Notes under the pieces: generated by a model
Seen by the model: only the letters and a program-made list of their open reading frames with translations
The model's database searches: none
What the model was told of the DNA's origin: nothing
Made by a program: the position numbers and the translations under genes
Shown here: piece after piece, positions 1 through 8,007 of the stretch
How the letters are laid out: the number at the start of each line of letters is the position of its first letter
Numbering within the stretch: the stretch's first letter is position 1
DNA from: JANNGZ01 sp031404155
Lineage (GTDB): Bacteria > Pseudomonadota > Gammaproteobacteria > Burkholderiales > Burkholderiaceae_C
DNA length: 18,688 nt
Assembly (NCBI GenBank): GCA_031404155.1
Contig: JANNGZ010000120.1
Location: 1 to 18,688, forward strand
Direction: 5' to 3'

Positions 1-1
1 C

Positions 2-241
2 CGGATGGTCTTCGACGTCCATGGCAACAAGGCGCGGTTCACGCAGAACAACCGCCTCGTCAGCAACGGCTTCAGCACCCACTACAGCACCCACTACAGC
101 ACCCACTACAGCACCCACTACAGCACCCACTACAGCACCCACTACAGCACCCACTACAGCACCCTGCTCGACACGCCAGGCCCCCCTCCATCAAGGGGCC
201 TTTTTCATGGTCCGGCCGCTGCTCGCGCGAGTAGGCATTGA
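2..241 (+). CDS. 3' end of an unidentified protein with STHY repeats (5' partial)
   Basis: An open frame enters from the left edge. From about position 2 to 175 nearly every third codon position is G or C, as in the confident genes of this window, so this frame is the likely coding one. It reads through VFDVHGNKARFTQNNRLVSN and then seven Ser-Thr-His-Tyr units encoded by a 12-bp repeat. After the repeat the codon bias fades, and the frame runs across a rho-independent terminator (178-205) before stopping at 239-241. That is odd for an intact gene and suggests the original stop was lost or that the tail is a recent extension. I do not recognise the family. Both neighbouring frames are also open through the repeat but lack the codon bias. 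Confidence 0.4.
   Translation, partial: RMVFDVHGNKARFTQNNRLVSNGFSTHYSTHYSTHYSTHYSTHYSTHYSTHYSTLLDTPGPPPSRGLFHGPAAARASRH
73..164. repeat. 12-bp tandem repeat, 7 full copies plus 8 bp
   Basis: The unit CAGCACCCACTA is repeated perfectly at 73-84, 85-96, 97-108, 109-120, 121-132, 133-144 and 145-156, followed by a partial copy at 157-164. The unit length is a multiple of three, so copy-number change adds or removes Ser-Thr-His-Tyr without shifting the frame. The copies are identical, which points to recent expansion by slippage. Confidence 0.97.
178..205 (+). terminator. rho-independent terminator
   Basis: AGGCCCC (178-184) and GGGGCCT (195-201) form a perfect 7-bp stem around a 10-nt loop, followed by a T run (201-205). 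It would end the transcript of the repeat-bearing gene at the left edge and insulate the prkA operon. Confidence 0.8.
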
Positions 242-707
242 ACCCGCTCGGCCCTGCGAGTGCGGGGGCTACGGTAGGGTTGCGCGACGCAGCGGCCTCG
301 GATCGAGCAGCATTTGGCACCATGCAAAGTTTTGACGAGTTCGTCACGACCCAGCGCGGTGCACCGCTTGAACCAGGGGGGACGCGCAGGCTCGAATGAG
401 GTGCATGCTTGTCAGCGAAAGGCCAGTTTCATGCGTTGTAGTGACAGTGTGGGCATCATCGGGTCGGCACGAGTTTTGCCGGTGGCTGGAGAAGAAGGCC
501 GGAGATGGTGGGCATAAGCGGTTTTGCTCTGTTCAATGGACCGCAACAAACGGACGAAACTGGAGGCTTGTGAACCGCTAGACCACGTCAGAACGACCGG
601 AAAGCTCTGATGGAGCCTGGGCCAGTGAAGCCGGGACTTCATCAGATCTTCCCCGCCGCCGATCGGGTTGATTCCCGCCTCGGCGCTGTCCCAACCAGGA
701 GGTCCTC
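242..707. other. 466-bp stretch without a convincing gene, upstream of prkA
   Basis: Short open frames exist on both strands, but none has the codon bias of neighbouring genes or a convincing ribosome site. The region holds a sigma-54 promoter (465-480), a 12-bp perfect palindrome GCGGTGCACCGC (356-367), and a second GGTGCA at 400-405, exactly 42 bp from the first (358-363). Within the roughly 215-nt predicted prkA leader is an imperfect hairpin: TGAAG (626-630) with CTTCA (637-641), extendable by pairing CTGATG (607-612) with the trailing bases to 645. A strong ribosome site, AGGAGG (697-702), precedes prkA. Confidence 0.6.
465..480 (+). promoter_or_regulatory. sigma-54 (RpoN) -24/-12 promoter for the prkA operon
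   Basis: The sequence CGGCACGAGTTTTGCC matches the RpoN consensus TGGCACG-N4-TTGC except at its first base. The invariant GG (466-467) and GC (478-479) are separated by the required 10 bp. Transcription would start near 491, leaving a leader of about 215 nt before the prkA ATG at 708. In E. coli, yeaGH belongs to the nitrogen-limitation (NtrC/RpoN) response, so this site fits the downstream genes. An activator would be needed; candidate upstream sites are the GGTGCA motifs at 358-363 and 400-405. Confidence 0.75.
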
Positions 708-2633
708 ATGGACGTGATCAGCAGCTTTGCCGCCCGCTACGAGCGCACCCGCGAAGAGGAGCTTTCGCTCGAGGACTACCTCGTCGAGTGCAAGCGCAAC
801 CCTCTGGCTTTTGCCACCGCCGCCGAGCGCATGCTCAAGGCGATCGGCGAGCCCAAGGCGGTGGACACCCGCAACGACCAGCGCCTGTCGAGGCTGTTCG
901 CCAACAAGATCATCAAGGTCTACCCGGCCTTCCCCGAGTTCTACGGCATGGAGGATTCGATCGAACAGGTCGTCTCCTACTTCCGGCACGCGGCGCAGGG
1001 GCTGGAAGAGAAGAAGCAGATCCTGTACTTGCTCGGGCCGGTGGGCGGCGGCAAGAGCTCGATTGCCGAGCGGCTGAAGCAGCTGATGCAGGACGTGCCG
1101 TTCTATTCGATCAAGGGGTCGCCGGTGAACGAAAGCCCGCTGGGCCTCTTCGACGCCGAGGAGGACGGGCCGATCCTGGAAAAGGAATATGGCATTCCGC
1201 GGCGCTACCTGAACCGAATTCTGTCGCCCTGGGCCGTGAAACGTCTTGAGGAATTCGGCGGCGACATCCGCAAGTTCAGGGTGGTGAAGCGCTACCCGTC
1301 GATCCTAAAGCAGATCGCGGTGAGCAAAACCGAGCCGGGCGACGAGAACAACCAAGACATCTCCTCGCTGGTCGGCAAGGTCGACATCCGCAAGCTCGAA
1401 ACCTATGCCCAGGACGACCCGGACGCCTACAGCTACTCCGGTGGCCTCTGCCTGTCCAACCAGGGGCTGCTCGAATTCGTCGAGATGTTCAAGGCACCGA
1501 TCAAGGTGCTGCACCCGCTGCTCACCGCCACGCAGGAAGGCAACTTCAAGGGCACCGAAGGTTTTGGCGCGATCCCGTTCGACGGCATCGTGCTGGCGCA
1601 CAGCAACGAAAGCGAGTGGAAGGCGTTCCGCAACAACAAGAACAACGAGGCCTTCCTCGACCGCATCTACATCGTCAAGGTGCCGTACTGCCTGCGGGTG
1701 AGCGAGGAGGTGAAGATCTACGACAAGCTGATCCGCGGCTCTTCGCTGCACCAGGCCACCTGCGCGCCGGGCACGCTGAAGATGATGGCGCAGTTCAGCG
1801 TGCTCACGCGGCTGAAGGAGCCCGAGAACTCGTCGCTGTTCTCCAAGATGCAGGTCTACGACGGCGAGAACCTGAAGGACACCGACCCGCGCGCCAAGAG
1901 CTACCAGGAGTACCGCGACTACGCCGGCGTCGACGAGGGCATGAGCGGCATCTCCACCACCCGCTTCGCCTTCAAGATCATCTCCAAGGTCTTCAACTTC
2001 GACTCGACGGAAATCGCCGCGAACCCGGTGCACCTGATGTACGTGCTGGAGCAGCAGATCGAGCGCGAACAGTTCGCCGCCGAGACCGAACAGCGCTACC
2101 TCGCCTTCATCAAGGAGCACCTGGGTGTGCGCTATGCCGAGTTCATCGGCAAGGAAATCCAGACCGCCTACCTGGAGAGCTACAGCGAGTACGGCCAGAA
2201 CATCTTCGACCGTTACGTCACCTACGCCGACTACTGGATCCAGGACCACGAGTACCGCGACACCGACACCGGCGAGGTGTTCGACCGCGTGGCGCTGAAC
2301 GGCGAGCTGGAGAAGATCGAGAAGCCGGCGGGCATTGCCAACCCGAAGGACTTCCGCAACGAAATCGTCAACTTCGTGCTGCGCGCGCGCGCCAACAACC
2401 AGGGCCACAACCCGCTGTGGACCAGCTACGAAAAACTGCGCACGGTGATCGAGAAGAAGATGTTCTCGAACACCGAGGAGCTGCTGCCGGTGATCAGCTT
2501 CAACGCCAAGGCCAGCGCCGACGAAGCCAAGAAACACGAGGACTTCGTGACCCGCATGGTGGCCAAGGGCTACACCGCCAAGCAGGTGCGGTTGTTGTGC
2601 GAGTGGTATTTGAGAGTGCGCAAGAGCAGCTGA
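708..2633 (+). CDS. prkA: PrkA/YeaG family Ser protein kinase with AAA+-type N-terminal domain
   Basis: This 641-residue protein has nearly the length of E. coli YeaG and is collinear with it as remembered. A P-loop GPVGGGKS lies at residues 110-117 in an AAA+-like domain, preceded by LYLL; the C-terminal half carries the PrkA-specific domain. Family members phosphorylate protein substrates on Ser/Thr in the cytoplasm and act in stationary-phase, sporulation or nitrogen-starvation physiology; the true substrates here are unknown. The ATG at 708 is supported by AGGAGG at 697-702, five bases upstream. It is first in an operon with yeaH (29 bp downstream) and spoVR, with a sigma-54 promoter about 230 bp upstream. 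Codon use is strongly G/C-ending, typical of this genome. Identification is secure; the biochemical role in this organism is inferred. Confidence 0.96.
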   Translation: MDVISSFAARYERTREEELSLEDYLVECKRNPLAFATAAERMLKAIGEPKAVDTRNDQRLSRLFANKIIKVYPAFPEFYGMEDSIEQVVSYFRHAAQGLEEKKQILYLLGPVGGGKSSIAERLKQLMQDVPFYSIKGSPVNESPLGLFDAEEDGPILEKEYGIPRRYLNRILSPWAVKRLEEFGGDIRKFRVVKRYPSILKQIAVSKTEPGDENNQDISSLVGKVDIRKLETYAQDDPDAYSYSGGLCLSNQGLLEFVEMFKAPIKVLHPLLTATQEGNFKGTEGFGAIPFDGIVLAHSNESEWKAFRNNKNNEAFLDRIYIVKVPYCLRVSEEVKIYDKLIRGSSLHQATCAPGTLKMMAQFSVLTRLKEPENSSLFSKMQVYDGENLKDTDPRAKSYQEYRDYAGVDEGMSGISTTRFAFKIISKVFNFDSTEIAANPVHLMYVLEQQIEREQFAAETEQRYLAFIKEHLGVRYAEFIGKEIQTAYLESYSEYGQNIFDRYVTYADYWIQDHEYRDTDTGEVFDRVALNGELEKIEKPAGIANPKDFRNEIVNFVLRARANNQGHNPLWTSYEKLRTVIEKKMFSNTEELLPVISFNAKASADEAKKHEDFVTRMVAKGYTAKQVRLLCEWYLRVRKSS

Positions 2634-2662
2634 TTCGCGTCGCCGCCAAAGGAGCTTTCCGG

Positions 2663-3955
2663 ATGCTGCAGCACATCGTCGATCGGCGCCTGTCGGGCAA
2701 GAACAAGTCCATCGGCAACCGCGAGCGTTTCCTGCGCCGCTACAAAGGGCAGATACGCGAAGCGGTGAAGCGCGCGGTGGACGGGCGCGGCATCCGCGAC
2801 ATCGAGCGTGGCGAGGACATCACAATCCCGAAGAAGGACATCAGCGAGCCGGTATTCGGGCATGGCTCGGGCGGCGTGCGTGAGGTGGTGCACCCGGGCA
2901 ACAAGGACTTCGTTCGTGGCGACCGCATCGAGCGGCCCAAGGGCGGCGGCGGTGGCGGCAGCGGCAAAGGCCAGGCTAGCGATTCCGGCGAAGGCGACGA
3001 CGATTTCACCTTCAGCTTGAGCAAGGAAGAGTTCATGCAGGTCTTCTTCGAGGACCTGGCGTTGCCGCACCTGATCCGCACCCAGCTCGCCGAAACCCCC
3101 GAGTGGAAGAGCCAGCGCGCTGGCTACAGCAGCGATGGCACCCAGAACAACCTGCATGTGCTGCGCTCGATGCGCGGCGCGATGGGCCGGCGCATCGCCA
3201 TCGGCGCCGACGCGCGGCGCGAGCTGCGGGAGCTTGAGGAGTTGCTGATCCGCCTCAAGCTCGAAGCCCGCATCGGCGACGCGGTGGCGGCCAAGGAGAT
3301 CAAGGACACCGAGGAGTTGATCGTCCAGTTGCGTGCCCGGCTCGGCCGCATCCCTTACCTGGACCCGATCGACCTGCGCTTTCGCAACCGGGTGCGGGTG
3401 CCGGTGCCGACCTCCAAGGCGGTAATGTTCTGCCTGATGGACGTGTCGGGCTCGATGGACGAAGGCCGCAAGGACCTGGCCAAGCGCTTCTTCATCCTGC
3501 TCTACCTGTTCCTCACCCGCCACTACGAAAAGATCGACCTGGTCTTCATCCGCCACCACACCCAGGCGCAGGAGGTGGACGAGCAGAACTTTTTCCATGC
3601 CACCGAAACCGGCGGCACGGTGGTGAGCAGCGCGCTGGTGCTGATGGAAGAGATCGTGCGGGCGCGTTACCCGTCGGGCGAATGGAACATCTACGGCGCG
3701 CAGGCCAGCGACGGCGACAATTGGCACCACGACTCGGGCCGTTGCCGCGAACTGCTCAACGACAAGCTGTTGCCGCTGGTGCGCTACTTTGCCTATGTGC
3801 AGGTGGCCGAAGAAGAGCAGAACCTGTGGGAGGAGTACACCCAACTGCTCGAGGTGAACCGCCATTTCGCGATGCGCAAGGCCACCGAGGCGTCGCAGAT
3901 CTACCCGGTGTTCCGCGACTTGTTCAAGAAGGAAGGCGCGCAGGCCGCAGCATGA
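2663..3955 (+). CDS. yeaH: YeaH/YhbH family (DUF444) von Willebrand A-like protein
   Basis: The predicted protein has 430 residues, close to E. coli YeaH. The N-terminus contains DRRLSGKNKSIGNRERFLRR, which closely resembles YeaH. A disordered Gly-rich linker with six consecutive glycines lies at residues 94-99, followed by an acidic stretch. The C-terminal half is von Willebrand A-like: a MIDAS-type DVSGSMD at 260-266 and the TGGT motif at 316-319 are the expected metal-coordinating elements. The function is not established. The family always travels with PrkA and is thought to work in the same pathway, perhaps as a partner or substrate. The start ATG at 2663 has AAAGGAG (2648-2654) at good spacing. 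An upstream in-frame extension inside prkA was rejected as shadow. Its stop overlaps the spoVR start (ATGA). Confidence 0.95.
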   Translation: MLQHIVDRRLSGKNKSIGNRERFLRRYKGQIREAVKRAVDGRGIRDIERGEDITIPKKDISEPVFGHGSGGVREVVHPGNKDFVRGDRIERPKGGGGGGSGKGQASDSGEGDDDFTFSLSKEEFMQVFFEDLALPHLIRTQLAETPEWKSQRAGYSSDGTQNNLHVLRSMRGAMGRRIAIGADARRELRELEELLIRLKLEARIGDAVAAKEIKDTEELIVQLRARLGRIPYLDPIDLRFRNRVRVPVPTSKAVMFCLMDVSGSMDEGRKDLAKRFFILLYLFLTRHYEKIDLVFIRHHTQAQEVDEQNFFHATETGGTVVSSALVLMEEIVRARYPSGEWNIYGAQASDGDNWHHDSGRCRELLNDKLLPLVRYFAYVQVAEEEQNLWEEYTQLLEVNRHFAMRKATEASQIYPVFRDLFKKEGAQAAA

Positions 3956-5520
3956 ATTCCACCGCAAGCATGAAGGCCCGCATGACGCTCGACGCGCCCT
4001 TGCCGCCGCCCGCGCGCCCCGCCGAGCGCCTGCCCGGCCCGAGCGACTGGACCTTCGAGCTGGTCGAGCGCTACCACCGCATCATCAAGCAGACCGCCGA
4101 GCGCTTCGGCCTGGACACCTACCCGAACCAGCTCGAGATCATCACCGCCGAGCAGATGATGGACGCCTACGCCAGCGTGGGCATGCCGGTGAACTACCGC
4201 CACTGGAGCTATGGCAAGGAGTTCATCGCCACCGAGAAGAACTACAAGCGCGGCCACATGGGCCTGGCCTACGAGATCGTCATCAACTCCAACCCCTGCA
4301 TCAGCTACCTGATGGAGGAGAACACGATGGCGATGCAGGCGCTGGTCATCGCGCACGCGGCCTACGGCCACAACAGCTTCTTCAAGGGCAACTACCTGTT
4401 CCGGATGTGGACCGACGCGGCGTCGATCATCGACTACCTGGTTTACGCGCGGAACTACGTCACCGACTGCGAAGAGCGCCACGGCGTCGAGGCGGTCGAG
4501 TCGCTGCTCGACTCCTGTCACGCGCTGGCCAACCATGGCGTCGACCGCTACCGCCGCCCGAGCCGCAAGTCGCTGGCCGAGGAGTTGCGCGCGCGCAAGG
4601 ACCGCGAGGCCTACGCGCAGCAGCAGGTCAACGACATCTGGCGCACCCTGCCCAAGCGCGCGGGCAAGGCCGGCGACGCGCATGAAGCCAAGCGTTTCCC
4701 GGAAGAGCCGCAGGAGAACCTGCTCTACTTCATCGAAAAGAACGCGCCTCTGCTCGAGCCCTGGCAGCGCGAGGTGGTACGCATCGTGCGCAAGGTGGCG
4801 CAGTACTTCTACCCGCAGCGCCAGACGCAGGTGATGAACGAAGGCTGGGCCACCTTCTGGCACCACAAGCTGCTCAACACCCTGTACGACGACGGCCACC
4901 TCACCGACGGTGTGATGGTCGAGTGGCTGACCTCGCACACCAACGTGATCTACCAGCCGCCGGTGGGCCACCGCGCCTACAGCGGCATCAACCCGTATGC
5001 GCTCGGCTTTGCGATGTACACCGACCTGAAGCGCATCTGCGACGCGCCCACCGACGAAGACCGCGACTGGTTCCCCGACATCGCCGGCAAACCCTGGCTG
5101 CCCACGCTCGACCACGCGATGCGCAACTTCAAGGACGAGAGTTTTGTCGGCCAGTTCCTGAGCCCGAAGCTGATGCGCGATATGCGCCTGTTCGCGATCG
5201 TCGACGACGAACACCAGCAAGAACTCGAGGTCAGCGCGATCCACGACGACGCCGGCTACCGCCGGGTGCGCGAGGCGCTGTCGCGCCAGTACGACCTCGG
5301 CTCACGCGAACCGAACATCCAGGTCTGGAACGTGAACCTGCGCGGCGACCGCTCGCTCACGCTGCGCCACACCCAGCACAACGACCGGCCGCTGCACGAC
5401 GGCGCGCAGGAGGTGCTCAAGCATGTGGCGCGGCTGTGGGGCTTCGGCGTCCAACTGGAGAGCCTGAACGCCAAAGGCGAGGTGAGCAAGAACTACGAGG
5501 TGGCGGCGAGCGCGGTCTGA
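3952..5520 (+). CDS. spoVR: SpoVR family protein (YcgB-like)
   Basis: The 522-residue product is close to E. coli YcgB in length. Family hallmarks are visible: HAAYGHNSFF starting at residue 135 and NEGWATFWHH at 296-305, both rich in His/Glu as in a possible metal site. SpoVR was named for a role in Bacillus spore cortex formation; in non-sporulating proteobacteria its role is unsettled, and it is a regular companion of PrkA and YeaH. No signal peptide or membrane segment is seen, so it is probably cytoplasmic. The ATG at 3952 overlaps the yeaH stop by four bases, indicating translational coupling; a second in-frame ATG at 3970 is possible. No convincing T-tailed terminator follows, only weak hairpins at 5524-5539 and 5547-5562. 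Confidence 0.95.
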   Translation: MNSTASMKARMTLDAPLPPPARPAERLPGPSDWTFELVERYHRIIKQTAERFGLDTYPNQLEIITAEQMMDAYASVGMPVNYRHWSYGKEFIATEKNYKRGHMGLAYEIVINSNPCISYLMEENTMAMQALVIAHAAYGHNSFFKGNYLFRMWTDAASIIDYLVYARNYVTDCEERHGVEAVESLLDSCHALANHGVDRYRRPSRKSLAEELRARKDREAYAQQQVNDIWRTLPKRAGKAGDAHEAKRFPEEPQENLLYFIEKNAPLLEPWQREVVRIVRKVAQYFYPQRQTQVMNEGWATFWHHKLLNTLYDDGHLTDGVMVEWLTSHTNVIYQPPVGHRAYSGINPYALGFAMYTDLKRICDAPTDEDRDWFPDIAGKPWLPTLDHAMRNFKDESFVGQFLSPKLMRDMRLFAIVDDEHQQELEVSAIHDDAGYRRVREALSRQYDLGSREPNIQVWNVNLRGDRSLTLRHTQHNDRPLHDGAQEVLKHVARLWGFGVQLESLNAKGEVSKNYEVAASAV

Positions 5521-5709
5521 TCGCAGCCGGCGGTGGCTGGCGAATTCACGCACTTTTCCGTGTTTCGCACCGCAGGCCCGCGGCCCGCGCCACTGCGGCG
5601 GCTGAGGTCGTTGACTCTGTGGATTGTTTTGGCGAACCGAGGAAGTCGCGGACTCCAAACGGGCGGCACATCCTTCGCCTGCCGCTAAGATAGTCGGCGG
5701 TAGGGACGC

Positions 5710-6831
5710 TTGAATACAATACACATCGAGTCGAGGTTCGTTACCGAGGTCGACAAGCTGCCATCGGTAGACACGCTGCGCGCCCAGTGGCAAGAGCTGC
5801 AGACGCGCTCGCGCTGCAGCTTTTTTCTGAGCTGGCACTGGATCGGCGCCTGGGTCGAACACCTGTGCGACCACGATGCTGCATTGCTGGTCCGGGTGTT
5901 GCATGGCGGCCGATTGATCGCGTTGGGCATCCTCTCCCGGCGCCGAACCCTAGGAATTGGCCCGGTCCAGTATCGACTGCACGAGACGGGAGACCGGTTG
6001 ATCGACGGCATCACCATCGAATACAACGGTCTCTTGTGCGAGAAGGGCTTTGAAGCCGAAGCGTTGCGTTCTGTCGTATGGCACTTTGCGACCGCACGCA
6101 CCGACTGGTCCACGTTGTATCTGCCGGCGACGGTGATCCCGGCGTCGGAAGTGAACGGCTGGCTCCCAAACATGTTCGCCGCGCGCTCCTGCACCCGGCC
6201 GTCGCCCTTTGTCGACCTGGCTTCGCTTCGCGCCGCCGAGCGATCCTACTGGGACAGCCTCAGCGCGAATTGCCGAAGCATGGTTTGGCGGACCGAGCGC
6301 AGGTTGCTAGAGGGGTTTGGGCCGCTGACCCTGCAGGTCACAGACTCCGCAGCGCACGCGGGCGAGTTTTTTGTCGAACTCGTCGAGTTGCATCAACGAC
6401 ATTGGTCGACGGTCGAGGGCGGCGGCGGCGGTGCGTTTGCAGACGCCCGAATCGTAGACTTCCACCGAAACCTGCTGTCGAAGACCGCGGGGAGCGGCAA
6501 CGCGAGGCTGGTCAGATTGCTTGCAGGCGAGCGCTGTGTCGGAATTGCCTACATCTTCGTTTGGCGCGACACCGCCTACTTCTATCAGTCCGGTCTCGAC
6601 TACGGCAGCCTGCGCTCCTTTGGGAGCCCGGGGCTGAGCCTGTTGACCCGTGTCGTTCAACATTTCGAGCGCGAGGGCCTTTCAAGGTTCGATTTCCTGG
6701 CCGGCGATTCGCGATACAAGCTGAGCCTGTCCAATTCGTCCGAGCCTCAGCACTGGATCGCGATCGATCGCAAGGGTTGGTTGGCGAACACCAGGCGTTG
6801 GTGGCGCGCCGCGGCGACGAGAAGCGGCTGA
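5710..6831 (+). CDS. CelD/BcsL-type GNAT acetyltransferase (first of a tandem pair)
   Basis: A 373-residue protein with the layout of the CelD/BcsL acetyltransferase family (Acetyltransf_6). An N-terminal half contains the LRAQWQELQTRSRCSFFLSW region typical of the family. A C-terminal GNAT fold includes an Arg-rich helix around NCRSMVWRTERRL and the segment RFDFLAGDSRYKLSL, which matches the family's FDFL..G...YK signature. Members are cytoplasmic and often associated with exopolysaccharide or cell-envelope biosynthesis; the acceptor here is unknown. The start is TTG at 5710, with AGGG (5702-5705) just upstream and a possible -10 TAAGAT at 5686-5691; no good ATG lies nearby. It is followed after 4 bp by a second member of the family. 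Codon use is less G/C-ending than in prkA-spoVR, hinting at an accessory origin. Confidence 0.82.
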   Translation: MNTIHIESRFVTEVDKLPSVDTLRAQWQELQTRSRCSFFLSWHWIGAWVEHLCDHDAALLVRVLHGGRLIALGILSRRRTLGIGPVQYRLHETGDRLIDGITIEYNGLLCEKGFEAEALRSVVWHFATARTDWSTLYLPATVIPASEVNGWLPNMFAARSCTRPSPFVDLASLRAAERSYWDSLSANCRSMVWRTERRLLEGFGPLTLQVTDSAAHAGEFFVELVELHQRHWSTVEGGGGGAFADARIVDFHRNLLSKTAGSGNARLVRLLAGERCVGIAYIFVWRDTAYFYQSGLDYGSLRSFGSPGLSLLTRVVQHFEREGLSRFDFLAGDSRYKLSLSNSSEPQHWIAIDRKGWLANTRRWWRAAATRSG

Positions 6832-6835
6832 GCGA

Positions 6836-7960
6836 ATGGAGATCAAAGGACGACTTTGCCGCGTGGATGAATTGGCGCTTGCGGAGATCGCGGCATGGTC
6901 CGAGCTGGCAAACGCCGAGCGAGCGCCGACGATGGCGATGGCGATGGCCATGCTTCCGCAGTTCGTCCTGCCCGCGGCGCGTTGGCTCACGCCGGGGGCA
7001 AGGCCCCTGGTGTACCTGCTCGAGCGGCACTCGCGGACCAGCAGCTCACTGCTTGGGGTGGTGTGTCTGACGGTTCAGACGCCAAGCCTCTTTTGCCCTC
7101 TTCCGCATCTGCGCTTCTATCGCACCAAGCACTCGTTCCGCAGCGGAACGCTTGCCGCCGCCGCGGACGACGAGGCCGTGGCGCGGGCCTTCGTGAACGC
7201 CACTGGCGACCGCCAGCTCGGGGCCCAGGTGGTGGCGATGCACAACGTCTCGGCCGACAGCCTTGCCTTTCAGGCAATGGTTCGTCACGCCCGCGACCGG
7301 GGTGGCGCCTGGTTCGAGCTTCGGCGGCAGCAAAGACCGGTGCTGAACCTGCGCCGCGGGCAGGCAACAGGGGCCTCGATCAAGAGCTCTGCCCACCGCG
7401 ACCTTGCTCGCCGTCGACGACGACTTGCCGAAGCCGGTCGACTTGAACTTCGGGTGCGCGAGGGCGTCGCGGCGCTAGGCACGGCGGTCGAAACACACCT
7501 GGCGCTGGAGCACGGCAGTTGGAAGGGCCGGGGCGGTACGTCGATGTTGAGCTCGGAGGCCGACGCGAGCTTCTTCCGTGAGATGGTCAAGCAGTTTGCC
7601 CCTTCGGGACAAGCCATCTTCGTCGAACTCGTACTCGACGACGTGGTCATCGCGTCCACCAGCAACTTCCGAGTGGGCAAGACGCTCTCGGCGTTCAAAA
7701 TTGGTTGGCACGGCGACTACGCCAAGTTCAGCCCCGGCCGCCTTTGCGAGCTTGCGCTGCTCGATGAACTGAGCACCCGCTGGCCCGAGGTCGAACAGTT
7801 CGACAGCAACGCTGGCGAGGACTCCTACCTCGTGGATCTCCTGCCGCACCGCGACCCGATCGTTACCGGCTTTCTTGCCTGCAATCGACTCGGCGCCAGC
7901 GCGCTGCGCGCCGCGCGGCTGCTACGTCCCTTGGCGTACAGGCTGGGGCGTGAGAGCTAG
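6836..7960 (+). CDS. CelD/BcsL-type GNAT acetyltransferase (second of a tandem pair)
   Basis: This 374-residue protein has the same architecture as the preceding gene but is clearly diverged. An N-terminal AAWSELANAERAPT region is followed by FVLPAARWLTPG, a segment characteristic of many CelD-like proteins. The C-terminal GNAT domain has an Arg-rich helix around AHRDLARRRRRLAEAG, then FVELVLDDVVIASTSNFRVG, and ends with EQFDSNAGEDSY in place of the usual FDFL..G...YK. A Met-Ala repeat (three or more units) is encoded by GATGGC triplicated at 6931-6948. The ATG lies 4 bp after the upstream stop, so the two genes are almost certainly co-transcribed. A joint role in modifying a polysaccharide or lipid is an inference; substrate unknown. 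Confidence 0.8.
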   Translation: MEIKGRLCRVDELALAEIAAWSELANAERAPTMAMAMAMLPQFVLPAARWLTPGARPLVYLLERHSRTSSSLLGVVCLTVQTPSLFCPLPHLRFYRTKHSFRSGTLAAAADDEAVARAFVNATGDRQLGAQVVAMHNVSADSLAFQAMVRHARDRGGAWFELRRQQRPVLNLRRGQATGASIKSSAHRDLARRRRRLAEAGRLELRVREGVAALGTAVETHLALEHGSWKGRGGTSMLSSEADASFFREMVKQFAPSGQAIFVELVLDDVVIASTSNFRVGKTLSAFKIGWHGDYAKFSPGRLCELALLDELSTRWPEVEQFDSNAGEDSYLVDLLPHRDPIVTGFLACNRLGASALRAARLLRPLAYRLGRES

Positions 7961-8007
7961 TTCAGGACAATCCTCATCGCCCCAGTGTGCTGCGCCTCGG
8001 TATGAGC

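Noticed and set aside
73..164. Possible CRISPR array because of regular repeats
   Set aside because: The 12-bp units abut directly with no spacers, and the unit is far too short; it is a coding tandem repeat.
72..347. Minus-strand frame with Cys-Cys-Ser-Gly repeats
   Set aside because: It is the reverse reading of the same 12-bp repeat and lacks the codon bias of real genes here.
322..399. 25-codon frame starting MQSFDEF in the prkA upstream region
   Set aside because: No ribosome site, mixed third positions and no recognisable family; probably chance.
1305..2537. 410-codon open frame antisense to prkA
   Set aside because: A common artefact opposite strongly G/C-ending genes; the plus-strand protein is an unmistakable PrkA.
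2570..3967. 465-codon open frame antisense to yeaH
   Set aside because: Shadow of yeaH, which is collinear with its family along its whole length.
5611..5639. TTGACT as a -35 box before the CelD-like genes
   Set aside because: No acceptable -10 lies 16-18 bp downstream; the nearest candidate, TAAGAT at 5686-5691, is too far away.
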